A stretch of DNA of 64,000 nucleotides, taken from contig OZ246890.1 in the NCBI GenBank assembly GCA_965231815.1, positions 3,162,001-3,226,000 on the forward strand, written 5' to 3'. Positions within the stretch are counted from its first letter, which is position 1. The number at the start of each line of letters is the position of its first letter. Positions 8,641-16,739 of this stretch are shown piece by piece. A model generated the notes under the pieces. The model did not search any database. It had not been told where the DNA came from and saw only the letters and a list, made by a program, of their open reading frames with translations. A program made the translations under genes and the position numbers. Source of the stretch: JAPPFW01 sp965231815. Its GTDB lineage: Bacteria; Actinomycetota; Acidimicrobiia; Spongiisociales; Spongiisociaceae.

Positions 8641-9111
8641 TCAGTCCAGCCATTCCTCCCCGGCGAGCCAAGCCTCCATTCCGGGACGGCGGCCGGCTTC
8701 GATGAACTCCAGGCGGGTCCCGTACAGCTCTTGCGGGGATGTGTAGGTGGCCAGGATGGAATCGTCAGGCATGTACTGCGTGGCTTCGTTCTTCAAACCG
8801 AGGCCGGCAAGCCGATCGATCAAGGTCTCCGGATCGGGTTCCCACAGTCCGATGTGATGAAGGCCTTCCTGCTCGCGCCCGTAGAGACCGTCGCTGTCCT
8901 GCGATTCGAGCAATTCGAGGTAGGGGGGACCCTCAATTGACCAAGTGATACGAAGATCGAGTTGCTCGACTCTCGACTTCTGTTCGAACCGGTCGACGTG
9001 GGCGATCGCCGGATCCTTGAAGGTGAGTCCGAGAACATCGGCGAAACGTTCGGTCGCCTCGTCGAGATCGGGCACCAGGACGCCCACATGAAAGAGGTTG
9101 GTCGCCGTCAT
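8641..9111 (-). CDS. VOC-family (glyoxalase-like) protein
   Basis: A 156-residue vicinal-oxygen-chelate protein with two beta-alpha-beta-beta-beta modules. Module 1 runs NLFHVGVLVPDLDEAT..LELLES and module 2 GLHHIGLWEPDPETL..YGTRLEFIEAG. Metal ligands are the His in FHVG, Glu in YLELLE, His in HHIG and Glu in RLEFIE. Members include methylmalonyl-CoA epimerase, ring-cleavage dioxygenases and glyoxalases, and the sequence does not decide between these. It lies between the sugar-binding protein and the isomerase, so a role in the same catabolic route is likely. About 135 bp and a family A element separate it from the binding-protein gene. Confidence 0.85.
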   Translation of the reverse strand: MTATNLFHVGVLVPDLDEATERFADVLGLTFKDPAIAHVDRFEQKSRVEQLDLRITWSIEGPPYLELLESQDSDGLYGREQEGLHHIGLWEPDPETLIDRLAGLGLKNEATQYMPDDSILATYTSPQELYGTRLEFIEAGRRPGMEAWLAGEEWLD

Positions 9112-9250
9112 CGCCGTGTGCTATCTGTCATGACATACCTCTCGTCGCGCCCGTCTGCGTTCTCGTGGAGGTCTCGGGAACCTCCACTCAGGAGATGGCG
9201 GGACGGCGACGCCAGTGGCTCGCCGTCCCGCCGAATGCTTGGTATGGGTC

Positions 9251-9367
9251 CTAGGAGGGTGCTGAGAAACCCCGTACAAAGGGGTTCACCGCTAAGCCGC
9301 AACTCCCTGACCAGGCGGTTTGCTGGCCACCGAACCCCGCAAGATTCGTTTTTCAGCACTCTCCTAG
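9251..9367. repeat. Family A inverted-repeat element, copy 1
   Basis: A 117-bp non-coding element bounded on both sides by CTAG. Its ends are inverted repeats: GAGGGTGCTGAGAAA on the left and the complement of GAGAGTGCTGAAAAA on the right. It holds no ORF. A near-identical copy in opposite orientation lies at 51080-51197. The right-hand CTAG supplies the TAG stop codon of the sugar-binding protein gene. The architecture (short inverted ends, YTAR-type flanks) resembles a MITE mobilised by an IS5-like transposase; that assignment is inferred. Confidence 0.8.
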
Positions 9368-10413
9368 TAAACGCAGAGATCCGCGACGCTGAAGCCTTCC
9401 ACCTTTACGCTCTCGATCTCGTTCACTCCCGGCGTGTAGGCGGGGCTGCGCACGGGCGGGTTGGGAATGAAGTTGTTGAAGCTCTCCAGACTGCCGTTGC
9501 TTAGGAACTCGTGGAGGGTATTCACGCTGAAGACCCCCTCGAGCCGGGCAGCTTGCAGACCGGTGGCGAACTCCGTTCCGTCGACCAGATGGTCCAGGTT
9601 CCCGTGGCAGGTACCACCGACGACCATCACATCCTCGCCGGGACTATAACCCTCTTCCTCTAGGGCCTGGATGACACCTTCAGCCAGCGCCGAGTTGTGG
9701 GCATAGACCAGATCGATGCCCACATTGCGGTGAGCTGCAATCAACTGCTTGGCGCCGTCGTATCCTTCGGCGGGGTTGAAGCCGACATCTACCTCGCCTA
9801 GGACACTGACGTTGGCGCGGGCCAGGATCGGCAGCGCGGCGCTGGATCGATCGAGACCGGCCTGGTAGCCGGCCACGAACCCGATGACGATGGCGTGGCC
9901 GCCGGCGCCGTGGAGCGGCACCCCGTTGGCAACCATGTGATCGCGGGCCTCGATGAGGAGGTTGGCGGCGACTTCGCCGTTGAGCCTGTCGTTCACCCCC
10001 GCGTAGCCGACCACGAAGTCCTCGGATCCGGGGAACGGAAGCTGGTTGGTCTGGATAACCGGAACTCCGGTGTCCGCCAGAGCTCGCAAAGACGCTACCC
10101 CCGCCTCGTTGTCGGAGGGCCACCACGCATAGGCGACCACATCATCGTCGGCCGTTCCCAGTTGCTGCTGCACCTGCGTGTCCTGTTCGGCCTGATCGAA
10201 GTTGTTCTCGATGACCACCAGGTTGTATCCCAGCGACGTGGCCGTTTCCTGGGCGCCGCGAGCCCATTCGGCGATGTAAGTGTTGGTCGTCGTGGGAATG
10301 AAGGCGACGATGGTACCGCCTTCGGTGCTTTCGTCCTCGCTTGCACAACTGGACGCCACAAGCGCCATTGTCAACAGCGCGGCCATAGCGGCCAGATTTC
10401 GCCTACTCCGCAT
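9364..10413 (-). CDS. Sugar ABC transporter substrate-binding lipoprotein
   Basis: A 349-residue periplasmic-binding-protein type I (Peripla_BP_4, ribose/xylose-binding class). The signal peptide MRSRRNLAAMAALLTMALVA ends in a lipobox (VASSC), so the mature protein is anchored to the outer face of the membrane. The mature part starts TIVAFIPTTTNTYIAEWARG and includes AWWPSDNEAGVASLRALADTGVPV, typical of CUT2 binding proteins. It delivers substrate to the downstream ATPase and permeases. The last codon is followed by a TAG that belongs to the flanking CTAG of a family A element. The 181 bp upstream, before the M24 gene end, could hold an internal promoter. Confidence 0.92.
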   Translation of the reverse strand: MRSRRNLAAMAALLTMALVASSCASEDESTEGGTIVAFIPTTTNTYIAEWARGAQETATSLGYNLVVIENNFDQAEQDTQVQQQLGTADDDVVAYAWWPSDNEAGVASLRALADTGVPVIQTNQLPFPGSEDFVVGYAGVNDRLNGEVAANLLIEARDHMVANGVPLHGAGGHAIVIGFVAGYQAGLDRSSAALPILARANVSVLGEVDVGFNPAEGYDGAKQLIAAHRNVGIDLVYAHNSALAEGVIQALEEEGYSPGEDVMVVGGTCHGNLDHLVDGTEFATGLQAARLEGVFSVNTLHEFLSNGSLESFNNFIPNPPVRSPAYTPGVNEIESVKVEGFSVADLCVY

Positions 10414-10594
10414 TTCCGGATCCCTTCGTTGCGATCTGTTCCACCTTCATTGACAGGCTGCCGACCAGAAACACGGCGCCGATCCTGTGGACAACTCAAG
10501 AAATCCTACATCGGAGGGGCTGGGCTTGGCGGGGAAACTCGGCAATTCCTACCCTTCGTGATCGAGACAACCCACCGCCGGAGCAGGTCGTGTT

Positions 10595-11863
10595 TCAGTA
10601 CTCGTTGGCAACCATCAACTCCTCGGCCGGGAAGAGCGTAACCACCTTCGGTCCCTCGGCCGTACATACCACTTGTTCCTCGATCCGCGCCGCCGACCGG
10701 CCATCGGCCGCGGGGCAGAACGTCTCGAGTGCGAAGAACATGCCTTCCTTCAGTTCGATCGGGGTATCGATAGAGTTGAGGCGGCTGATCACCGGCCGTT
10801 CGTGTACCGCCAAGCCGACGCCGTGGCCGAACTGAAGCCCGAAGGCCTCCATCTCGTCAGGAAAACCGAACTCCTCCGCCTTTGGCCATGACCGGGCAAT
10901 CTCATCAGTGGTGGTACCGGGCTTCACTAGGGCGATCGCGGCGTCGATCCACTCCCGAGCCTTCTTGTATGCGTCACGCTGGGCGTGCGTCGCCCTTCCC
11001 ACTACAAATGTTCGGTAGTAGCAGGTTCGGTAGCCGTTATGGGCCTGGATGATGTCGAAGTAGGCGGTATCGCCGGGGCGGATGAGCCGATCTGAAAAGA
11101 CATGCGGATGGGGGCTGCATCGTTCCCCCGCAATCGAATTGACGGCCTCCACGTGTTCCGAGCCCATCTCGTACAGGCGTTTGTTGGCCAGCGCCACTAT
11201 GTCCGACTCGCGAACACCGGGTTTTAGCGCCTCGAATATGTCCTGGTAGACCCCGTCTACCATCGCCGAGGCCTGGGTGAGTAGGACGATCTCGTCCGAA
11301 CTCTTGATCTCCCGCGCAGCCAGCATGGTCTGCTGGCCGTTCCTGACCTCGATCCCGGCCCTTGCAAGTTCGAGGAACATCTCCGACTCGGCCATGTCGA
11401 CGCCGACGGGCATCCCGGCCACTCCTTCATCGCGGAGAACCTCGCTTATCTCCCGGACCGCTCTCGTCACCAGCCCGGTCTCGGGACCGATCGAACCTGC
11501 CAGACCGGTGTTGCCTCCCACCGATTGTTCGGGTACCAGCCAGGGGGCCTGTTGCTTGTGGACTCGGGCGGCGGATCCGAAATCCCAGATCCAAGGTTCG
11601 CCGGTCCGGGTGAGCAACGCCCAACGTTCCATTTTGTTGAACGCCCAGTAACCGATGTGGGTAGCGGTCAGGTAGCGGATGTTCGCGGTATCGAAGACCA
11701 GGAGAGCTCCGAGGTCGGACTCCTCAAGCGCCTTCCGCGCTTGTGACAGCCGATAGGTACGAAGCCGGTCGAAGTCAACCCGTTGCTCCCAGTCCACGCC
11801 CATCACTCCGGGGGCAGGGGTGGTGGCTACCGGGAACTCGACCGCACGCTCGGTGTTTTCCAT
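10595..11863 (-). CDS. M24-family metallohydrolase, DddP-like subgroup with altered metal site
   Basis: A 422-residue pita-bread-fold protein: creatinase N-domain (ANIRYLTATHIGYWA near 60) and M24 catalytic domain (about 190-400). The family needs two Asp, one His and two Glu as metal ligands. Here the first Asp (AYFDIIQ), the His (FGHGVGL) and both Glu (FALETF, RIEEQV) are present, but the position of the second Asp is Cys in GYRTCYYRTF. Overall layout recalls DddP (DMSP lyase) and related Xaa-Pro-peptidase-like proteins rather than true aminopeptidase P. A good ribosome binding site (GAAAGG) precedes the ATG. It is encoded with two dehydrogenases and a sugar-type transporter, so a small organic substrate is more likely than a peptide (inference). 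Confidence 0.85.
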   Translation of the reverse strand: MENTERAVEFPVATTPAPGVMGVDWEQRVDFDRLRTYRLSQARKALEESDLGALLVFDTANIRYLTATHIGYWAFNKMERWALLTRTGEPWIWDFGSAARVHKQQAPWLVPEQSVGGNTGLAGSIGPETGLVTRAVREISEVLRDEGVAGMPVGVDMAESEMFLELARAGIEVRNGQQTMLAAREIKSSDEIVLLTQASAMVDGVYQDIFEALKPGVRESDIVALANKRLYEMGSEHVEAVNSIAGERCSPHPHVFSDRLIRPGDTAYFDIIQAHNGYRTCYYRTFVVGRATHAQRDAYKKAREWIDAAIALVKPGTTTDEIARSWPKAEEFGFPDEMEAFGLQFGHGVGLAVHERPVISRLNSIDTPIELKEGMFFALETFCPAADGRSAARIEEQVVCTAEGPKVVTLFPAEELMVANEY

Positions 11864-11894
11864 ACAGTACCTTTCGATTCGAGGCTAATAGAGG

Positions 11895-13004
11895 CTAATA
11901 AAGGACGGGCCCCGAAGCTGGACGGGTCTCGGAGGCCCGAGGGTCGACGAGGGTCTTGATCCGCTTCGGCGTTCCCCCCGCCATCGGTTCGAGCCCGTCG
12001 GACACCATCAACTCGAGGGGAAGAGCAACAGGCGCGACGTCGGACCATCCGCCGGACCGTGCCGCGACGAGACGGGCCGCCTCGGAGAAGTCCTCTTCAA
12101 ACACATGGGCATTGCTTCCGACCAATCGAAGTTCCCGGAGGGTCAGGGAGCGAACGTCAACCGGAACCGGCGCCGTTCCGAGCCCGATAGCGACCACCCG
12201 ACCACGCCGCTCGACCACCTCCAGAGCCGCTCCTAAGACGGATGGCGCCCCGGTGACCTCGTAGACCGCCGTTACGGGACCGCCCATCGCCTCGATGATC
12301 CGGGGGGCGAGCGGCTCGCTCCGGCGGACTAGGATCGTCTCGGCGGCGCCCAACGACCGGGCAACCACCAGCCGCTGCGGGTCGAGATCGACCGCCAGCA
12401 CCCGGGCGCCGGAGCAAGCCGCTGCGTAGACAAGGAACGCTCCCACCCCTCCCACGCCGATGACCGCCACCGGGTCACCCCGGGAGGCATGTCCCTGCCG
12501 GTAGGAGTGGAGTCCGATGGACATCGGCTGCACCAGCGCGGCGAGGTCGTCGTTCAACCCCAGATCCCCGACGTCCAGACAGATCGCCGCCGGAACGGCC
12601 ACGTACTCGGCCAGCGCTCCGTGCCGTTGCAGGCCCAGCGTGAAGTACTCATCGCAAAAGTTGGTGACTCCGTCACGGCAGCGTTTGCAGTTTCCGCAGG
12701 ACACCCCGGCGCCGCTCGCTACCAGAGCGCCGTCCGGGAACCCGTCAACCCCGGGACCCCGACCCACCACCCGCCCGCCGAACTCGTGGCCGGGAATCAG
12801 CGGTCCTCCGTGGCCGGACCGCTCGTTAGGTGTCGTCAGGGGAAACATCAACGGTCCGTGATCCCACTCGGAGGCGTCGGTGCCGCAGATTCCCGCCGCA
12901 TGTACTTCGAGGAGGAGTTCGCCGGGACCCGGCGTCGGGATCGCCATCTCCTCGATCCTGATGTCGCGGGCGCCGTGATAGACGGCGGCTCGCATCGTAT
13001 CCAT
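11895..13004 (-). CDS. Zinc-dependent medium-chain dehydrogenase
   Basis: An MDR-superfamily alcohol/polyol dehydrogenase of 369 residues, of the sorbitol or threonine dehydrogenase type. Catalytic zinc ligands are seen in GICGTDASEWDHG and PGHEFGG, the structural zinc site is a four-Cys lobe (SCGNCKRCRDGVTNFC, about 100-115), and the NAD fold has VIGVGGVGAF near 181 followed by DLDPQRL, whose Asp suggests NAD preference. It is probably co-transcribed with the upstream SDR (42-bp gap) and the downstream M24 gene (31-bp gap). It likely oxidises a polyol or amino alcohol in the pathway served by the ABC transporter; substrate unknown. Confidence 0.9.
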   Translation of the reverse strand: MDTMRAAVYHGARDIRIEEMAIPTPGPGELLLEVHAAGICGTDASEWDHGPLMFPLTTPNERSGHGGPLIPGHEFGGRVVGRGPGVDGFPDGALVASGAGVSCGNCKRCRDGVTNFCDEYFTLGLQRHGALAEYVAVPAAICLDVGDLGLNDDLAALVQPMSIGLHSYRQGHASRGDPVAVIGVGGVGAFLVYAAACSGARVLAVDLDPQRLVVARSLGAAETILVRRSEPLAPRIIEAMGGPVTAVYEVTGAPSVLGAALEVVERRGRVVAIGLGTAPVPVDVRSLTLRELRLVGSNAHVFEEDFSEAARLVAARSGGWSDVAPVALPLELMVSDGLEPMAGGTPKRIKTLVDPRASETRPASGPVLY

Positions 13005-13047
13005 CAGCCGAATGGCTTTCCGGGGGCGGAGCGGGCTAGAAGGGCGC

Positions 13048-13833
13048 TCAGAAGAAGACCTGTTCCCCGCCGGTCAGGTTAAGGCTCGCTCCGGTGGTGA
13101 ACTTCGCGTCTTCCGACGCCAGGAAGGCGGCCATCGCCCCGATGTCATCGGCTGTTCCGAGTCGTTTCATCGGGATGGTGGCGATGTGGTCGGCGAGCAG
13201 GTCATCCCTTTCCCGACCGGCCATCTGCGCCGCCATCCCGAACCCGGTCTTGGTCATGTCCGTAAACATGGTGCCGGGACAGATAGCGTTGACAGTGATG
13301 TCATATGGCGCTAGCTCCAGGGCCATCACCTGGGTCAGGCCCACCACCGCGAACTTTGAAACCGAGTATATTCCCCAGCCCGGCCAGGCCACCTTTCCGG
13401 TTTGTGAAGCCGTGTTGATGATCCGCCCCCACCTGTTCTCTTTCATGATGTGGGCCGCCGCCCTCGAACAATTGATGACGCCCCTGATGTTCACGGCGAA
13501 CACACGGTCGATCACCTCTTCGGACGTGTCGATGACCTCGGCGATCGGCTGGGCCACGCCCGCATTGTTGGCAAGGATGTCGATCCGGCCGTACTCTTCG
13601 GCTACCGAACCGAATACCTCGTCGACGTGACCGGGGTCGGTCACGTCGAGATGGACGGCCCGCGGAGATGCTCCGGAGGGGGCGGAGGGAAGCGATGCGG
13701 CTGCCTCCGAAGCGTCGAGGATGTCCGCACATATGACGGCGGCGCCTTCTGAGGCGAGTCGGCGGGCGATTCCCTCTCCTAGCCCACGCGATGATCCCGT
13801 TACGATCGCCACCTTGTCGTCGAGCCGACCCAT
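13048..13833 (-). CDS. Short-chain dehydrogenase/reductase
   Basis: A classical SDR of 261 residues: TGSSRGLGEGIA cofactor motif near 13-24, NNAGV near 89, and a catalytic Ser-Tyr-Lys set in INTASQ and YSVSK. The start at MGRLDDKVAIV is fixed by a strong AGGAGG ribosome binding site 8 bases upstream; the longer open frame before it is non-coding and overlaps a repeat relic. It is the first gene of the nine-gene minus-strand catabolic cluster. Oxidation of a hydroxyl on a sugar or sugar acid would suit the context, but the substrate cannot be read from sequence. Confidence 0.92.
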   Translation of the reverse strand: MGRLDDKVAIVTGSSRGLGEGIARRLASEGAAVICADILDASEAAASLPSAPSGASPRAVHLDVTDPGHVDEVFGSVAEEYGRIDILANNAGVAQPIAEVIDTSEEVIDRVFAVNIRGVINCSRAAAHIMKENRWGRIINTASQTGKVAWPGWGIYSVSKFAVVGLTQVMALELAPYDITVNAICPGTMFTDMTKTGFGMAAQMAGRERDDLLADHIATIPMKRLGTADDIGAMAAFLASEDAKFTTGASLNLTGGEQVFF

Positions 13834-13959
13834 ATCCGAACCTCCTTTGCATCCGCGCCGCCCGGAGTGATTCACCGGGGCACGACCATGACCCACCGAC
13901 ATTCTATCCGCACCGCAGCGTGGCGGTCCGGAACAAGGGTTAGCTGCCCGGTCCTCGCC

Positions 13960-14062
13960 AAGGAGAGTGCTGAGAAACCCCTCGCTGGTACGGCGCCCGA
14001 TGCCGGACTTCCTGGTCAGTGGACGTAGGGCCAACAGAAAGCCCGTTTCGAGCCCCGGATGA
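13960..14062. repeat. Family A element, degenerate copy
   Basis: This begins AGGAGAGTGCTGAGAAACCC, as in the intact family A ends, but the far end has decayed. Its interior (a GGGCCAAC segment near 14028) matches the copy at 36010-36112 better than copies 1 and 4, so these two form a subfamily. It fills most of the space between atpC and the SDR promoter. Confidence 0.6.
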
Positions 14063-14117
14063 AGCAACCGTTCCGTCCGAACTCGGCCTCGACGATTACG
14101 AACGACGCGCTTGATCG

Positions 14118-14402
14118 TTAGTCGCTCGGCTCGTTCATAAGCGTGGCCTGGTCAGCCAGTACGGTCACGGTGTTGTCGATGATCTGGAGGAACCCTCCCC
14201 CCACCTCGACGCGGACGCGTTCCGCTTGCGTCTGGATCTGAACCGTCCCGGTGGCTAGCGCAGCCATGAGAGGTTCGTGATGGGCTAGTACGCCGATCTC
14301 GCCGTCCACAGTTCGAGCTACGACGAAACCGGCCTCCCCCGACCATAGGACGGCTTCGGGCGAGACCACATCCACCCGCATCAAGGTGGTGGCTGTGACC
14401 AC
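14118..14402 (-). CDS. atpC: ATP synthase F1 epsilon subunit
   Basis: A 94-residue epsilon subunit, short for the family. It consists of the N-terminal beta-barrel (RVDVVSPEAVLWSGEAGFV, GEIGVLAHHEPLMAAL) and ends near NEPSD without the usual C-terminal helical hairpin. Forms lacking much of that autoinhibitory hairpin are known in several actinobacteria and anaerobes. The GTG start overlaps the atpD TAG stop by one base. It is the last gene of the atp operon; 55 bases later a repeat relic begins. Confidence 0.93.
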   Translation of the reverse strand: MVTATTLMRVDVVSPEAVLWSGEAGFVVARTVDGEIGVLAHHEPLMAALATGTVQIQTQAERVRVEVGGGFLQIIDNTVTVLADQATLMNEPSD

Positions 14403-15826
14403 TAGGCGGCCGCTCCTTGGATCTCCCGTGCCTTGCGCATAGCGTCCTCTGCGCCGCCGACCATGTAGAAGGCTTGTTCAGGTAGGTGGTCCAGCTCACC
14501 GTCGAGGACCATCTTGAACGAGGTGATCGTATCGTCCAGGGGTGTGTAGATACCGGGTTGGCCGGTGAACTGTTCGGCCACAAACATCGGTTGGGACAGG
14601 AAACGTTGGATACGGCGGGCCCGGGCCACCAGCAACTTGTCCTCCTCGGAGAGTTCGTCGACTCCGAGGATGGCGATGATGTCCTGCAGATCCTTATACC
14701 GCTGCAGAACCCGCTGGACCGCGGTGGCCACGTCATAATGAGCTTTCCCTACGATCTGCGGGTCGAGCGCGCGGCTTGTCGAATCCAGCGGATCAACGGC
14801 CGGGTAGATCCCGAGCGCGGTCAATGACCTCTCTAGCACAGTGGTGGCGTCGAGGTGGGCGAATGCAGTGTGAGGAGCCGGATCCGTGATGTCGTCGGCA
14901 GGAACGTACACCGCCTGCATCGAGGTGATCGACCGACCCTTCAAGGAGGTGATCCGTTCTTGGAGGACACCCATCTCACCTGCCAGGGTAGGTTGGTACC
15001 CGACCGCGGAAGGCATGCGCTCCAGAAGCACCGATACTTCCGACCCGGCTTGGGTAAAGCGAAAGATGTTGTCGATGAACAGCAGTACGTCCTGGCGTTG
15101 CACATCGCGGAAGTATTCGGCCATGGTCAATGCCGACAGAGCTACCCGCAGGCGGACCCCGGGTGGCTCGTCCATCTGTCCGAAGACCAATGCCGCCTGG
15201 TTGATGACCCCTGTCTCCGACATCTCTAGGAACAGGTCGTTGCCTTCCCTGGTCCGCTCCCCGACTCCTGCGAACACCGACACGCCGTCGTGCTGGGTGG
15301 CTACCCGGTTGATCATTTCCTGGATCAACACCGTCTTGCCGACTCCCGCTCCTCCGAACAGGCCGACTTTCCCGCCCCGGAGGTAGGGGCAGATCAGATC
15401 AAGCACTTTGATACCGGTCTCGAAAACGTCCTTGGTCGGTTCGACATCCTCGAACGGCGGAGCCTGTCGGTGGATAGGCCAACGTTCGCCGGAGAACTCG
15501 ATATCGGGCGCGTCAAGGGAGTCGCCCCACATGTTGAAGATATGGCCAAGGGTTTGGTCACCTACCGGGACCGAGATGGGCGCGCCGGTGTTGTGCACTT
15601 CCGCACCCCTGACCAGACCGTCTGTGGAAGCCATAGCTACAGCCCTCACTCGACTCCGGCCCAGGTGCTGGGCTACCTCCGCGATTATCGACCTGCGTTC
15701 CCCCTCGACTTCAAAGTCGATCCGGAGTGCGTGGAGGATTTCGGGAAGGCCATCCCGTGGGAACTCCACATCCACCACCGGTCCGGCAACTTTGCGGATC
15801 CATCCTACGCTGATCGTTTCTGCCAT
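14402..15826 (-). CDS. atpD: ATP synthase F1 beta subunit
   Basis: The catalytic subunit of F1, 474 residues. Walker A GGAGVGKTVLIQEM near 155 and the Walker B/DELSEED region (LLFIDNIFRFTQAGSEVS near 250, ILGVDELSEEDKLLV near 385) are intact. The start MAETISVGWIRKVAGPVVDV is preceded by GGAG 8 bases upstream; a 13-codon longer frame exists but lacks a better signal. It lies in standard order between atpG (13-base gap) and atpC. Confidence 0.97.
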   Translation of the reverse strand: MAETISVGWIRKVAGPVVDVEFPRDGLPEILHALRIDFEVEGERRSIIAEVAQHLGRSRVRAVAMASTDGLVRGAEVHNTGAPISVPVGDQTLGHIFNMWGDSLDAPDIEFSGERWPIHRQAPPFEDVEPTKDVFETGIKVLDLICPYLRGGKVGLFGGAGVGKTVLIQEMINRVATQHDGVSVFAGVGERTREGNDLFLEMSETGVINQAALVFGQMDEPPGVRLRVALSALTMAEYFRDVQRQDVLLFIDNIFRFTQAGSEVSVLLERMPSAVGYQPTLAGEMGVLQERITSLKGRSITSMQAVYVPADDITDPAPHTAFAHLDATTVLERSLTALGIYPAVDPLDSTSRALDPQIVGKAHYDVATAVQRVLQRYKDLQDIIAILGVDELSEEDKLLVARARRIQRFLSQPMFVAEQFTGQPGIYTPLDDTITSFKMVLDGELDHLPEQAFYMVGGAEDAMRKAREIQGAAA

Positions 15827-15839
15827 TTGTTCTCCAGTT

Positions 15840-16730
15840 TCAACCCGCGGACAGCGCCTGAGCACCAGCCACGATCTCGGCTATTTCTGTGGTGATCTCG
15901 GTCTGGCGAGCCTGATTGGCCGTGCGTCTCAGTACCTTGATCAAATCGTCTGCGTTTTCTGTCGCTGCTTTCATGGCCCGTCGCCGACTGGCGTGTTCGG
16001 AAGCCGAACTTTCCAGTAACTGCCCGTACAAGGCGGATTCCACGTACCGGGGTAGCAGCCTTCCCAGTATCACCGCCGGATCCGGTTCGTACTCGTAGCT
16101 GACCGTACGGCCGTCCTCTTCAGTACTTCCCTGCGCTCCCGAAGGTGGGGTGACCGGTAGCAACTCAACCCGGGTCGGTACATACGAGAGCGCCGACCGG
16201 TACACCGTATAGAAGACCTCCACCGCATCGACATTGCCGGATTCGTATTCCTCCATCAGGGCGATACCTATCGCGCGGGCGTCCCCGTACGTGGGTTGAT
16301 CGGTGACCCCGAAGAAGTTGTGGGCGATCTCGTAGCGGCGGAATGAGAAGTAGGTATCAGCCTTTTTCCCTACCGCGTACAGACGAACCGGTACGCCCTC
16401 TGCGCGCAGCGCGATCATGCGTGCCTCCGCCATCCTCATGACTGACGAGTTGTAGGCGCCGGCCAGCCCTCGATCGGAAGTGACCACGAGAATACCCATC
16501 GTGGCGATCTCACGACGATCGAGCAGCGGATGACCGACGTCGCCGGAGGCTCGTCCCACCTTCCGGATCACATCGGTCATCTTCTCCGCATACGGTCGCG
16601 CCGCGCTGACTCGCTGGCGGGCTTTGACTATTCGTGATGCGGCGATCAACTCCATTGCACGGGTGATCTTCTTGGTGGATTCGACGCTGCGGATCCTCCG
16701 CCGTATGGCTCGGAGTTCGGCGCTGGCCAT
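15840..16730 (-). CDS. atpG: ATP synthase F1 gamma subunit
   Basis: The central stalk subunit, 296 residues. Its N-terminal helix starts ASAELRAIRRRIRSVESTKKITRAMELIA and its C-terminal helix ends TANQARQTEITTEIAEIVAG, the two parts that form the rotor coiled coil. ILVVTSDRGLAGAYNSSV near 80 is the conserved globular motif. An insertion of about 15 residues with acidic and glycine residues (GAQGSTEEDGRTVS) near 190 is common in actinobacterial gamma subunits. It is separated from atpA by 9 bases. Confidence 0.96.
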   Translation of the reverse strand: MASAELRAIRRRIRSVESTKKITRAMELIAASRIVKARQRVSAARPYAEKMTDVIRKVGRASGDVGHPLLDRREIATMGILVVTSDRGLAGAYNSSVMRMAEARMIALRAEGVPVRLYAVGKKADTYFSFRRYEIAHNFFGVTDQPTYGDARAIGIALMEEYESGNVDAVEVFYTVYRSALSYVPTRVELLPVTPPSGAQGSTEEDGRTVSYEYEPDPAVILGRLLPRYVESALYGQLLESSASEHASRRRAMKAATENADDLIKVLRRTANQARQTEITTEIAEIVAGAQALSAG

Positions 16731-16739
16731 TGTGGAGCG

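Noticed and set aside
13834..14067. N-terminal extension of the SDR
   Set aside because: A strong ribosome binding site fixes the later start, and the extension runs into a repeat relic.
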